Shown: in pieces, positions 53,222 through 61,404 of the stretch
Position numbering within the stretch: position 1 is the first letter of the stretch
Layout: each line of letters begins with the position of its first letter
Assembly: GCF_030815415.1 (NCBI RefSeq)
Contig: NZ_JAUSWW010000001.1
Location: forward strand, 372,001 to 436,000
Reading direction: 5' to 3'
DNA from: Streptomyces canus
GTDB taxonomy: Bacteria > Actinomycetota > Actinomycetes > Streptomycetales > Streptomycetaceae
Length of the DNA: 64,000 nt
Notes under the pieces: model-generated
Seen by the model: the letters and a program-made list of their open reading frames with translations, nothing else
Database searches by the model: none
Told to the model about the DNA's origin: nothing
Made by a program: the position numbers and the translations under genes

Positions 53222-54280
53222 ATGAAATTCGGAAACGACCTTCGGATCAAGACCGTGACCTCGTGGTTTCCACCGGACCGCGAGCATGTCGAGGACGCCG
53301 TGGCGGCCGGGAAGCTGACCGGCTCGGACGCGGAGCGGCTCGGCGTCAGCCACCTGCCGGTCTCGGCCACCTTGTCCGCTCCCGAGATGGCGGTAACGGC
53401 CGCCCGCGACGCGATGAGCCGGGCGGGCTGGAGCCCCTCCAAGGTGGGCCTCGTGCTGCACACCTGGATCTACCACCAAGGGCACGACATGTGGTCGCCA
53501 CCGCACTTCGTGGCGAACGAGGTGGGCAATCCCGAGGCCCAGTCCTACGGCGTCCAGCAGGGCTGCAACGGCGGTGCACTCGCCCTCCAGCTGGCCGCGA
53601 TGCACCTGACCGCCGACCGCCACCTCGGCGCCGCGCTCGTCACCACCGGCGACCGCTTCGAACCCCCCGGTATGGACCGCTGGACCTCCGACTACGGCCT
53701 CGGCTTCGGTGACGCGGGGACGGCGGCGCTGCTTCACCGCGGCGACGCGGAACCCGACGACTACGCGCTCGTGTCCATGGCCACCGCGACCGACGCCCAG
53801 TTCGAGCTGATGATGCGGCACGGCGACGACTTCAGCCCCGCGCCCTTGTGGCACGACGGCTTCATCGACCTGCGCCGTCCCAAGAAGTCCTATCTGGCGG
53901 AGTACGGCAAGAAGAAGTTCGAGACTGTCGCCGGCCGGAATATCCGCAAGGTGATCGCGGACAGCCTGCACGACGCGGGACTGCGGCCCGACGACCCGCG
54001 GATCAAGTACATCGCGCTGCCGCGGCTCGGGGCGAGCCTGCTTGACTCCATATACGGCCCGGTGATCAATGAGCTGCTCAAGGCCGAGGCGCTGCGGTTC
54101 GGCGCGGCCACCGGCCACCTGGGGTGCGGGGACTTCCTCGCCAACCTGGCCGACCTGCGTGATCACGCGTCGCTCCAGCCGGGCGATATCGCCTTGGTGA
54201 TCGGCGGTGGAGCGGCCTGGACCTGGGCCTGCGCCGTCGTCCAGGTACCGCAGGAACACGCTACGGCGAGGGACCTCTGA
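53222..54280 (+). CDS. Ketosynthase III-like protein, copy 1 (parent X)
   Basis: A 352-residue thiolase-fold protein (MKFGNDLRIKTVTSWFPPDREHVED). The nucleophilic Cys is present: SYGVQQGCNGGALALQLAA, Cys-115. The usual FabH His and Asn seem absent: the HQAN block reads ALPRLGASLLDS and the GNT block reads GHLGCGDFLANL. It may transfer acyl groups without decarboxylation, like KSIII-like acyltransferases, or serve as a partner subunit of the FabH-like enzyme. ATG 53222 is shared by all three copies; longer upstream frames are not conserved in register with a good RBS. Its N-terminal quarter differs from copies 2 and 3; after 53579 it is identical to copy 2. Its stop overlaps a fabH remnant (TGATG). 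Confidence 0.8.
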   Translation: MKFGNDLRIKTVTSWFPPDREHVEDAVAAGKLTGSDAERLGVSHLPVSATLSAPEMAVTAARDAMSRAGWSPSKVGLVLHTWIYHQGHDMWSPPHFVANEVGNPEAQSYGVQQGCNGGALALQLAAMHLTADRHLGAALVTTGDRFEPPGMDRWTSDYGLGFGDAGTAALLHRGDAEPDDYALVSMATATDAQFELMMRHGDDFSPAPLWHDGFIDLRRPKKSYLAEYGKKKFETVAGRNIRKVIADSLHDAGLRPDDPRIKYIALPRLGASLLDSIYGPVINELLKAEALRFGAATGHLGCGDFLANLADLRDHASLQPGDIALVIGGGAAWTWACAVVQVPQEHATARDL

Positions 54281-54330
54281 TGGGCTTCGGATTCCTCGGC
54301 CTCGGCGACCACGTGCCACCGCTCTCTTGA
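54280..54330 (+). pseudogene. fabH-like 5' remnant, copy 1
   Basis: Sixteen codons, MGFGFLGLGDHVPPLS, then a stop. They match the start of the intact KSIII gene at 58374 (MGFGFLGLGGHVPPLV) and begin with the same TGATG overlap. The rest of the gene has been replaced by IS110-remnant DNA, so copy 1 was once also followed by a fabH-like gene. Confidence 0.75.
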
Positions 54331-54466
54331 AAGCCCTCGTTCTTGATCATCCTGGTTCGGCGGGGCTGTGGCGTACACCGGAAGCGATACGTGAGCCCGT
54401 GCGGAGTGCGACACGACAGGCAGTACGCCGACAACCGTGGCCCGGTGATGGACATCGCGGCGATGC

Positions 54467-54901
54467 TCAGCGCGCCCTTGAGTCACACCTCGCCGGGCCG
54501 GATGGTGCCGTGGCGTTGCTTGCGACGGACTCGTGGTTGCCCCGGCACATCCCGGTCCACGAGGCGAGGTGGCCCGCGGCGGGGAAGCGGCTCACGTCCG
54601 GGCCGATCTCCGCCGGCACCACCTCGGCCGCAGACAGCACTGGCCCTGGGGTGGGGACCAACGGCTCGATCCGGCGGCGGTAGGGCGCAGGCCGCCGGTC
54701 GATCTCCGCGCTCAGCCCCTCGATCCGGGCCGTGGCCCGGTCCACCGCCTCGAGCATGACCCTGACCTTGAAGAAGCAGGCCGGCGCCTTGTCGAGCACC
54801 GGGATCTTCCCGCGCAGCGTGCCCGGCGCCGATTGGGAGAAGACGTCGGGGTCGCGCTCGCCCGCCACCAGGGCGACGAGCGCGCGTCGGGCGGAGACCA
54901 T
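54467..54901 (-). pseudogene. IS110 transposase remnant, copy 1
   Basis: The minus strand encodes ALVALVAGERDPDVFSQSAPGTLRGKIP...IEGLSAEIDRRPAPYRRRIEPLVPTPG...FPAAGHLASWTGMCRGNHES. This is co-linear with residues of the IS110 transposase at 18893 (ALVAGERDPQRLASLALGSLQGKVP...FATAGHLASWAGVCPGNKE) but heavily diverged, with both ends missing. It is old debris, carried along in the tandem duplication. Confidence 0.75.
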
Positions 54902-54913
54902 GGCTCAAAGAAC

Positions 54914-54931
54914 ATACCTTCGGTAAGGTAT
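54914..54931. promoter_or_regulatory. Operator-like palindrome, spacer copy 1
   Basis: ATACCTTCGGTAAGGTAT, 7-bp perfect arms around CGGT. It lies just upstream of the IS110 remnant on the minus strand and 140 bp before the stronger site at 55054. Same half-site as the other members. Confidence 0.65.
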
Positions 54932-55053
54932 TTGACGTCGCCCAGAAATGACTCCCGGTGTGCAACTGGGGATGTCCCGCATTTGCACAGCAGCCGGTAG
55001 GCCACCCACGGCGCACGCGACTCCGCACAGGCCGCAGGACCGCACTCCGCCGG

Positions 55054-55083
55054 AGCTATATACCTCCGCGAAGGTATATAGCT
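55054..55083. promoter_or_regulatory. Operator-like palindrome before KSIII-like gene 2
   Basis: AGCTATATACCT-CCGCGA-AGGTATATAGCT: 12-bp perfect arms, the most symmetric site of the set, core ATACCT-N6-AGGTAT at 55060-55077. About 185 bp before the start of the next KSIII-like gene. Confidence 0.72.
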
Positions 55084-55268
55084 CTGTCGGGAAGCCACCT
55101 CAGGGCGCCGGTGTCAGCTCCCCGTTGGTGGACGACCGCGTGCCGCGCTACGCCCGGCACGAAGTGCTCGTCTCCCCCGGCCACACCCGAAACGCCGGCC
55201 CCCGCCCGGCATCCGCTCACCTGCCGGAGAACCGCTCCCCACAGATCCCAAGCTTTCGAAGGAACCTG

Positions 55269-56327
55269 ATGAAATTCGGAAACGACCTTCGGATCAAGAC
55301 CGCGACCTCGTGGTTTCCACCGGATCACGAGACCGTCGAGGACGCCATTGCGGCGGGCAAGCTGGACGCCCCGGACGCAGACAAGATCGGAGTCACTCAG
55401 CTGCCGGTCTCGACCCAGTGGTCCGGTCCCGAGATGGCGGTAGCGGCCGCCCGTGACGCGATGAGCCGGGCGGGCTGGAGCCCCTCCAAGGTGGGCCTCG
55501 TGCTGCACACCTGGATCTACCACCAAGGGCATGACATGTGGTCGCCACCGCACTTCGTGGCGAACGAGGTGGGCAATCCCGAGGCCCAGTCCTACGGCGT
55601 CCAGCAGGGCTGCAACGGCGGCGCGCTCGCCCTCCAGCTGGCCGCGATGCACCTGACCGCCGACCGCCACCTCGGCGCCGCGCTCGTCACCACCGGCGAC
55701 CGCTTCGAACCCCCCGGTATGGACCGCTGGACCTCCGACTACGGCCTCGGCTTCGGTGACGCGGGGACGGCGGCGCTGCTTCACCGCGGCGACGCGGAAC
55801 CCGACGACTACGCGCTCGTGTCCATGGCCACCGCGACCGACGCCCAGTTCGAGCTGATGATGCGGCACGGCGACGACTTCAGCCCCGCGCCCTTGTGGCA
55901 CGACGGCTTCATCGACCTGCGCCGTCCCAAGAAGTCCTATCTGGCGGAGTACGGCAAGAAGAAGTTCGAGACTGTCGCCGGCCGGAATATCCGCAAGGTG
56001 ATCGCGGACAGCCTGCACGACGCGGGACTGCGGCCCGACGACCCGCGGATCAAGTACATCGCGCTGCCGCGGCTCGGGGCGAGCCTGCTTGACTCCATAT
56101 ACGGCCCGGTGATCAATGAGCTGCTCAAGGCCGAGGCGCTGCGGTTCGGCGCGGCCACCGGCCACCTGGGGTGCGGGGACTTCCTCGCCAACCTGGCCGA
56201 CCTGCGTGATCACGCGTCGCTCCAGCCGGGCGATATCGCCTTGGTGATCGGCGGTGGAGCGGCCTGGACCTGGGCCTGCGCCGTCGTCCAGGTACCGCAG
56301 GAACACGCTACGGCGAGGGACCTCTGA
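55269..56327 (+). CDS. Ketosynthase III-like protein, copy 2 (chimera)
   Basis: A 352-residue protein identical to copy 3 over its N-terminal part (TATSWFPPDHETVEDAIAAGKLDAPDADKIGV) and identical to copy 1 over its C-terminal part (MDRWTSDYGLGFGD... to HATARDL). The switch lies in the ~93-bp segment shared by all three genes. It keeps Cys-115 and the same unusual replacements at the His and Asn positions. It is best explained as the product of unequal crossing-over between two paralogues. Whether the hybrid is functional is unknown; the frame is intact and it has its own promoter-operator. Confidence 0.8.
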   Translation: MKFGNDLRIKTATSWFPPDHETVEDAIAAGKLDAPDADKIGVTQLPVSTQWSGPEMAVAAARDAMSRAGWSPSKVGLVLHTWIYHQGHDMWSPPHFVANEVGNPEAQSYGVQQGCNGGALALQLAAMHLTADRHLGAALVTTGDRFEPPGMDRWTSDYGLGFGDAGTAALLHRGDAEPDDYALVSMATATDAQFELMMRHGDDFSPAPLWHDGFIDLRRPKKSYLAEYGKKKFETVAGRNIRKVIADSLHDAGLRPDDPRIKYIALPRLGASLLDSIYGPVINELLKAEALRFGAATGHLGCGDFLANLADLRDHASLQPGDIALVIGGGAAWTWACAVVQVPQEHATARDL

Positions 56328-56377
56328 TGGGCTTCGGATTCCTCGGCCTCGGCGACCACGTGCCACCGCTCTCTTGA
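56327..56377 (+). pseudogene. fabH-like 5' remnant, copy 2
   Basis: Duplicate of the scrap at 54280-54330, identical over its 16 codons and stop. It follows the chimeric gene with the same TGATG overlap. Confidence 0.75.
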
Positions 56378-56513
56378 AAGCCCTCGTTCTTGATCATCCT
56401 GGTTCGGCGGGGCTGTGGCGTACACCGGAAGCGATACGTGAGCCCGTGCGGAGTGCGACACGACAGGCAGTACGCCGACAACCGTGGCCCGGTGATGGAC
56501 ATCGCGGCGATGC

Positions 56514-56948
56514 TCAGCGCGCCCTTGAGTCACACCTCGCCGGGCCGGATGGTGCCGTGGCGTTGCTTGCGACGGACTCGTGGTTGCCCCGGCACATCCC
56601 GGTCCACGAGGCGAGGTGGCCCGCGGCGGGGAAGCGGCTCACGTCCGGGCCGATCTCCGCCGGCACCACCTCGGCCGCAGACAGCACTGGCCCTGGGGTG
56701 GGGACCAACGGCTCGATCCGGCGGCGGTAGGGCGCAGGCCGCCGGTCGATCTCCGCGCTCAGCCCCTCGATCCGGGCCGTGGCCCGGTCCACCGCCTCGA
56801 GCATGACCCTGACCTTGAAGAAGCAGGCCGGCGCCTTGTCGAGCACCGGGATCTTCCCGCGCAGCGTGCCCGGCGCCGATTGGGAGAAGACGTCGGGGTC
56901 GCGCTCGCCCGCCACCAGGGCGACGAGCGCGCGTCGGGCGGAGACCAT
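56514..56948 (-). pseudogene. IS110 transposase remnant, copy 2
   Basis: Identical duplicate (offset 2047 bp) of the remnant at 54467-54901. Confidence 0.75.
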
Positions 56949-56960
56949 GGCTCAAAGAAC

Positions 56961-56978
56961 ATACCTTCGGTAAGGTAT
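56961..56978. promoter_or_regulatory. Operator-like palindrome, spacer copy 2
   Basis: Duplicate of 54914-54931 (ATACCTTCGGTAAGGTAT). Confidence 0.65.
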
Positions 56979-57100
56979 TTGACGTCGCCCAGAAATGACT
57001 CCCGGTGTGCAACTGGGGATGTCCCGCATTTGCACAGCAGCCGGTAGGCCACCCACGGCGCACGCGACTCCGCACAGGCCGCAGGACCGCACTCCGCCGG

Positions 57101-57130
57101 AGCTATATACCTCCGCGAAGGTATATAGCT
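57101..57130. promoter_or_regulatory. Operator-like palindrome before KSIII-like gene 3
   Basis: Duplicate of 55054-55083, 12-bp arms around CCGCGA. It precedes copy 3, which is tightly linked to fabH and the paa-like genes, so it is probably the main switch of the downstream operon. Confidence 0.72.
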
Positions 57131-57315
57131 CTGTCGGGAAGCCACCTCAGGGCGCCGGTGTCAGCTCCCCGTTGGTGGACGACCGCGTGCCGCGCTACGC
57201 CCGGCACGAAGTGCTCGTCTCCCCCGGCCACACCCGAAACGCCGGCCCCCGCCCGGCATCCGCTCACCTGCCGGAGAACCGCTCCCCACAGATCCCAAGC
57301 TTTCGAAGGAACCTG

Positions 57316-58374
57316 ATGAAATTCGGAAACGACCTTCGGATCAAGACCGCGACCTCGTGGTTTCCACCGGATCACGAGACCGTCGAGGACGCCATTGCGG
57401 CGGGCAAGCTGGACGCCCCGGACGCAGACAAGATCGGAGTCACTCAGCTGCCGGTCTCGACCCAGTGGTCCGGTCCCGAGATGGCGGTAGCGGCCGCCCG
57501 TGACGCGATGAGCCGGGCGGGCTGGAGCCCCTCCAAGGTGGGCCTCGTGCTGCACACCTGGATCTACCACCAAGGGCATGACATGTGGTCGCCACCGCAC
57601 TTCGTGGCGAACGAGGTGGGCAATCCCGAGGCCCAGTCCTACGGCGTCCAGCAGGGCTGCAACGGCGGCGCGCTCGCCCTCCAGCTGGCCGCGATGCACC
57701 TGACCGCCGACCGCCACCTCGGCGCCGCGCTCGTCACCACCGGCGACCGCTTCGAACCCCCCGGTTTCCGCCGTTGGGCCTGCGACTACGGCCTCGGCTA
57801 CGGCGACGCGGGGACGGCGGCGCTGCTTCACCGCGGCGACGCGGAACCCGACGACTACGCGCTCGTGTCCATGGCCACCGCGACCGACGCCGGTCTCGAG
57901 CTGATGCTCCGGCACGGCGACGACTTCAGCCCCGCACCCCTGTCACACAACGAGTACATCGACCTGCGCCGTCCCAAGAAGTCCTACATGGCGGAGCACG
58001 GCAAGGAGCGGTTCAGTCAGATAGCCGGCCGGCTGATCCGCAAGGTGATCGTGGACAGCGTGCACGACGCGGGGCTGCAGCCCGACGACCCGCGGATCAA
58101 GTACATCGCGCTGCCGCGGCTCGGAGTGAGCGTGCTGGACTCCATCTACACGCCGGTACTGGACGACGTGTTGAAGGCCGAGGCGCTGCGGTTCGGCGCG
58201 GCCACCGGCCACCTGGGGTGCGGGGACTTCCTCGCGAACCTGGCCGACCTGCGTGATCACGCGTCGCTCCAGCCGGGCGATATCGCCTTGGTGATCGGCG
58301 GTGGAGCGGCCTGGACCTGGGCCTGCGCCGTCGTCCAGGTACCGCAGGAACACGCTACGGCGAGGGACCTCTGA
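57316..58374 (+). CDS. Ketosynthase III-like protein, copy 3 (parent Y)
   Basis: A 352-residue protein. Its N-terminus equals copy 2. After 57765 it has its own sequence (FRRWACDYGLGYGD, SHNEYIDLRRPKKSYMAEHGKERFSQIAGRLIRK, SVLDSIYTPVLDDVLK) before converging again with the others at the C-terminus. Cys-115 is kept; the His and Asn positions are replaced as in copies 1 and 2. Its stop overlaps the start of the canonical FabH-like gene (TGATG). The pair is therefore translationally coupled and probably forms a functional pair, perhaps a heterodimer or consecutive acyl-transfer steps. First gene of the operon running to the window end. Confidence 0.82.
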   Translation: MKFGNDLRIKTATSWFPPDHETVEDAIAAGKLDAPDADKIGVTQLPVSTQWSGPEMAVAAARDAMSRAGWSPSKVGLVLHTWIYHQGHDMWSPPHFVANEVGNPEAQSYGVQQGCNGGALALQLAAMHLTADRHLGAALVTTGDRFEPPGFRRWACDYGLGYGDAGTAALLHRGDAEPDDYALVSMATATDAGLELMLRHGDDFSPAPLSHNEYIDLRRPKKSYMAEHGKERFSQIAGRLIRKVIVDSVHDAGLQPDDPRIKYIALPRLGVSVLDSIYTPVLDDVLKAEALRFGAATGHLGCGDFLANLADLRDHASLQPGDIALVIGGGAAWTWACAVVQVPQEHATARDL

Positions 58375-59366
58375 TGGGCTTCGGATTCCTCGGCCTCGGC
58401 GGCCACGTGCCACCGCTGGTCATCGACAACGCACAGGTCGCCGAGTGGACGGGCGCGGAAGAAAGCTGGATCGTCGAGCGGACCGGCATCCGGGAGCGCA
58501 GGTACCGGGAGCCCGGCACCGTCACCTCCGACCTGGCGCTGCACGCCGCGCGCGAGGCGCTGGGCGCACTGCCGGAGGCAGCGGCCCGGCTCGGTGTGAT
58601 GATCGTGGCCACGTCGACCCCCGACCAGCCGCAGCCCTCCACCGGGGCGATCCTGCAGGACAAGCTCGGCCTGACCGAAGTTCCCGCGTTCGACGTCAAT
58701 GCGGTGTGCTCCGGCTTCCTCTACGCACTGGCGGTCGCCGACTCGATGCTGTCGGCGCGGCTGGCCGGGCAGGGCGGCGACCACGCCCTGGTGGTCGGCA
58801 CCGACATCTACTCCTCGCTGATGAACCGCTCCGACCGGCGCACCGTCAGCCTCTTCGGCGACGGGGCCGGCGCGGTGCTGCTCGGTCCGGTGCCCGACGG
58901 GTACGGCGTGCTGGGCTGGCGGCTGGTCGCCCACGGCGAGCACCACGACCTGGTAGAGGTGCCCGCCGGTGGTACCCGCACGCCGCTGGATGCCCGCAGC
59001 CGGGAGGCCGGCGAGCACCTGTTCCGCATGCGGGGCCGCGAGGTGCGCGAGTACGCGCTCGGCGTGCTGCCCAAGGTGGTCGGCGAGGCGCTCGACTCGG
59101 CCGGGGTCCGGCTGGAGAACGTGGACCGCTTCATCCTGCACCAGGCCAACACCCGCCTGGTGGAAGCGTGCGCGCGTGAACTGGGCGTCGCCCCCGACCG
59201 GGTGCCACTGACCGCACCACAGTTCGGCAACACCGCCACGGCCTCCATCCCGCTCACCCTCCGCGCGGAGAACGAACTCCGGCCGTTCCGGCGGGGCGAG
59301 CGCCTGGTGCTGGCCGGAGTGGGCGGCGGTATGACGGCGGGGGCCGTGGTCGTCCGCTGGTACTGA
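58374..59366 (+). CDS. 3-oxoacyl-ACP synthase III (FabH-like)
   Basis: A 330-residue KSIII with the full triad: Cys in DVNAVCSGFLYAL (about residue 110), His in FILHQANTRLVE and Asn in QFGNTATASIP. N-terminal TGIRERRYREPG and TVSLFGDGAGAVLLG are typical. It condenses an acyl-CoA starter with malonyl-ACP, or a related nucleophile, in polyketide or fatty-acid-like assembly. Being in a cluster with Paa-like enzymes and separate from the housekeeping fab genes, it is likely pathway-specific. No ACP gene is in view. It is coupled to the KSIII-like gene upstream and 52 bp from the PaaA-like gene. Confidence 0.88.
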   Translation: MGFGFLGLGGHVPPLVIDNAQVAEWTGAEESWIVERTGIRERRYREPGTVTSDLALHAAREALGALPEAAARLGVMIVATSTPDQPQPSTGAILQDKLGLTEVPAFDVNAVCSGFLYALAVADSMLSARLAGQGGDHALVVGTDIYSSLMNRSDRRTVSLFGDGAGAVLLGPVPDGYGVLGWRLVAHGEHHDLVEVPAGGTRTPLDARSREAGEHLFRMRGREVREYALGVLPKVVGEALDSAGVRLENVDRFILHQANTRLVEACARELGVAPDRVPLTAPQFGNTATASIPLTLRAENELRPFRRGERLVLAGVGGGMTAGAVVVRWY

Positions 59367-59418
59367 GCCGGCCGGACACCTACTGAAAACCGTGCAAACA
59401 CCATGGAAGGGGACAGAC

Positions 59419-60306
59419 ATGCCGACGGCAACCGCGGCGGGGCACCGCAGCTACGAACTGTGGGATCCGATGCCTGACGAGGTACGGGAGGGCGCCAGGC
59501 GGTTCGCCAGCGTACAGGCGCTCAACGAGCTGGTGGGCGTGCTGCAGTACGTCGAGTGGCTGGACCGCGCACCCAGCCACACCAGGCGCCAGATGCTCAT
59601 GGCCAAGATCCAGGACGAGGTCGGCCACGGGCATGCGGTCGCGCGCGTCGCCGAAGACCTGGGCATGCCGCGCGAACAGATCCTCCTCGACTACCTCGAG
59701 GGCCGTACCAGGCTGCACAACATCTTCCACTTCTCCTTCGCCACCTGGGAGGAGCTCGGCACCGGGCTGCTCCTGACGAACTCGGCCGCGATCTGCCAGT
59801 TCCAGTCCCTGGCGAAGGGCGTGTACCTGCCGTACGCCCGGGCGCTGCGCAAGGTCGAGCGCGAGGAGTCCTTCCACTACCAGCACGCCCTGGATCTGAC
59901 CCACGAGGTCATGACGCATGGTGACGCCGAGCAGCGCCGCCGGGTGCAGGAGGCGTTCGAGCTGTGGCTGCCCCGCATCCTGGTCTACCTCGGGCCGCCC
60001 GACACCGACACCCTGCATGCCAACCGCATGTGGCAGGTCGGCCTGAAGCCGGACAGCAACGACGCGGTGCGCCAGGCCTGGCTGAACAAGATCATTCCGG
60101 TCTTCCGGAAGCTGGGCGTGCACGTGGACCCCGCGCTGGTCCGTCAGGCGCCCTCGGGCGAGTGGGAGTTCGCGATGCCCGGCTGGGCCGAGGTGAAGAA
60201 GTTGATCGCAAACGGCGGACCGTCATCGCAGCGGCGGCTGGACTGGGTGCGCGACTCCCTGGACCGCAACGCGCGGTACCGGCGGGCGCTGAAGGGGGTG
60301 GCGTAG
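59419..60306 (+). CDS. PaaA-like diiron oxygenase subunit
   Basis: A 295-residue ferritin-like protein of the phenylacetyl-CoA 1,2-epoxidase catalytic subunit family. Diiron ligands are visible as MAKIQDEVGHGHAV (E..H) and REESFHYQHALD (E..H), with further Glu in the preceding helices (LQYVEWLD, WEELGTG). PaaA epoxidises the aromatic ring of phenylacetyl-CoA; homologues in tropolone and related pathways act on aryl-CoA or acyl thioesters. ATG 59419 follows AAGGGGAC. The stop directly abuts the start of the PaaB-C fusion, so the stoichiometry is coupled. Its membership in a cluster with KSIII genes rather than a paa catabolic operon suggests a biosynthetic role. Confidence 0.87.
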   Translation: MPTATAAGHRSYELWDPMPDEVREGARRFASVQALNELVGVLQYVEWLDRAPSHTRRQMLMAKIQDEVGHGHAVARVAEDLGMPREQILLDYLEGRTRLHNIFHFSFATWEELGTGLLLTNSAAICQFQSLAKGVYLPYARALRKVEREESFHYQHALDLTHEVMTHGDAEQRRRVQEAFELWLPRILVYLGPPDTDTLHANRMWQVGLKPDSNDAVRQAWLNKIIPVFRKLGVHVDPALVRQAPSGEWEFAMPGWAEVKKLIANGGPSSQRRLDWVRDSLDRNARYRRALKGVA

Positions 60307-61404
60307 ATGCCTCATGTCCCGACCGACACCGACGTCTACGAGGTGTTCGCGCAGAGCGGCTCCAGCACGGCGCTCAACCATGTCGGCTCCCTCGTCTCGC
60401 CGTGCCGGGACGCCGCCTGGCACCTGGCCAAGGAGACCTACGGGCGCCGCGACGACCTCGCCAAGCTCTGGGTGGTCCGTCGCACCGACATGATCGTCTC
60501 CAGCGCGGGGGATCGTGACCTCCTCGCCGCCAAGACCCGGATGCCGCACCGCCAACCCGGCTTCCCCACCACACGCCGCCGCGACCGCTCTGTCCTGCCT
60601 GCCGGCGCCCCCGCGCCGGAGGACCGCGACATCGGCCTGTCCGAGCGCCGCGACGATACGCGGGGGGTCGGCGAGCCCGGGCTCCGGGACCTGTGGCTGG
60701 CGCTTGCCGACGACCTGTTCGTCCTGGGCAACCGGTTGGGCGACCGCATCTGCGACTACATCGACCTGGAGGAGGCGCTGGCGGTCGGCTCGATCGGACA
60801 GGAAGCGCTGGCGCATGCAGGGACGATCCTGATGCGGTACGGCTTCGACCAGGCCGCTGTCGACGCCCGGTTCTTCGATCGGGAGCAGGCGCAGTGGCAG
60901 GTCTCGCGCGCCATCGAGCGGCTCACCGACTGGCCGTCCACCGTGGCATGCGGCCTCGTCTTCGCCGCGGCCGTCACCGTACTCGCCGAGCAGACCGCAG
61001 GAGCCGAGCCCGGCGCCACGCAGCTGCCCGCGATCACCGCCATCCGCAGTGAGCAGCTGGTCCATCTGGACCACTGGCGGCGGTGGGCGCGGGCGCTGAC
61101 CGCCTGGCCCGAGACCCGGGCGGAGTTCACACGTGCCTACGCCGAAGTGACCGAGTGCGCCGCCGACATGTTCGGCGCCCGGCTGCAGGGGGTTGCGACC
61201 GACACGCTGTCCGGCGATTCGGCTCTGGCCGTCACGCTGCACGAGCGTCTCGCCGCGCTGGTCAGCGACAACGGCGGACCCGGATCGCGGCTGCCGGACC
61301 GCCCGCTGGCGCGGACCGCGGGGCTGGGCGGGAACGCACTGGCCCACTCCCTCGCCCGCGGCAGCGCGGTCCGCCGCGAGTACACCCCGGGGGTGTTCAA
61401 TTGA
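60307..61404 (+). CDS. PaaB-PaaC fusion protein
   Basis: A 365-residue protein in which residues ~8-95 are PaaB-like (YEVFAQSGSSTALNHVGSLVSPCRDAAWHLAKETYGRRDDLAKLWVVRRTDMIVSS). Residues ~120-320 are PaaC-like (LRDLWLALADDLFVLGNRLGDRICDYIDLEEALAVGSIGQEALAHAGTILMRYG), the ferritin-fold structural partner. In known epoxidases PaaB (~95 aa) and PaaC (~250 aa) are separate genes in the order A-B-C-D-E. Here B and C are joined by a low-complexity linker (about 95-120). The PaaC-like part is truncated or diverged relative to E. coli. It starts one base after the PaaA stop and overlaps PaaD by 4 bp. This unusual fusion should hold the two subunits in 1:1 ratio. Confidence 0.8.
   Translation: MPHVPTDTDVYEVFAQSGSSTALNHVGSLVSPCRDAAWHLAKETYGRRDDLAKLWVVRRTDMIVSSAGDRDLLAAKTRMPHRQPGFPTTRRRDRSVLPAGAPAPEDRDIGLSERRDDTRGVGEPGLRDLWLALADDLFVLGNRLGDRICDYIDLEEALAVGSIGQEALAHAGTILMRYGFDQAAVDARFFDREQAQWQVSRAIERLTDWPSTVACGLVFAAAVTVLAEQTAGAEPGATQLPAITAIRSEQLVHLDHWRRWARALTAWPETRAEFTRAYAEVTECAADMFGARLQGVATDTLSGDSALAVTLHERLAALVSDNGGPGSRLPDRPLARTAGLGGNALAHSLARGSAVRREYTPGVFN

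Larger units (their letters stand above)
53579..57765. repeat. 2047-bp direct tandem duplication
   Basis: Sequence 53579-55718 is, as far as I can compare by eye, identical to 55626-57765, an offset of 2047 bp. The unit holds the 3' part of a KSIII-like gene, a fabH 5' scrap, an IS110 remnant, two operator-like palindromes and the 5' part of the next KSIII-like gene. A 93-bp segment at the overlap (53579-53671, 55626-55718, 57673-57765) occurs three times and is the likely crossover site. Confidence 0.85.
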
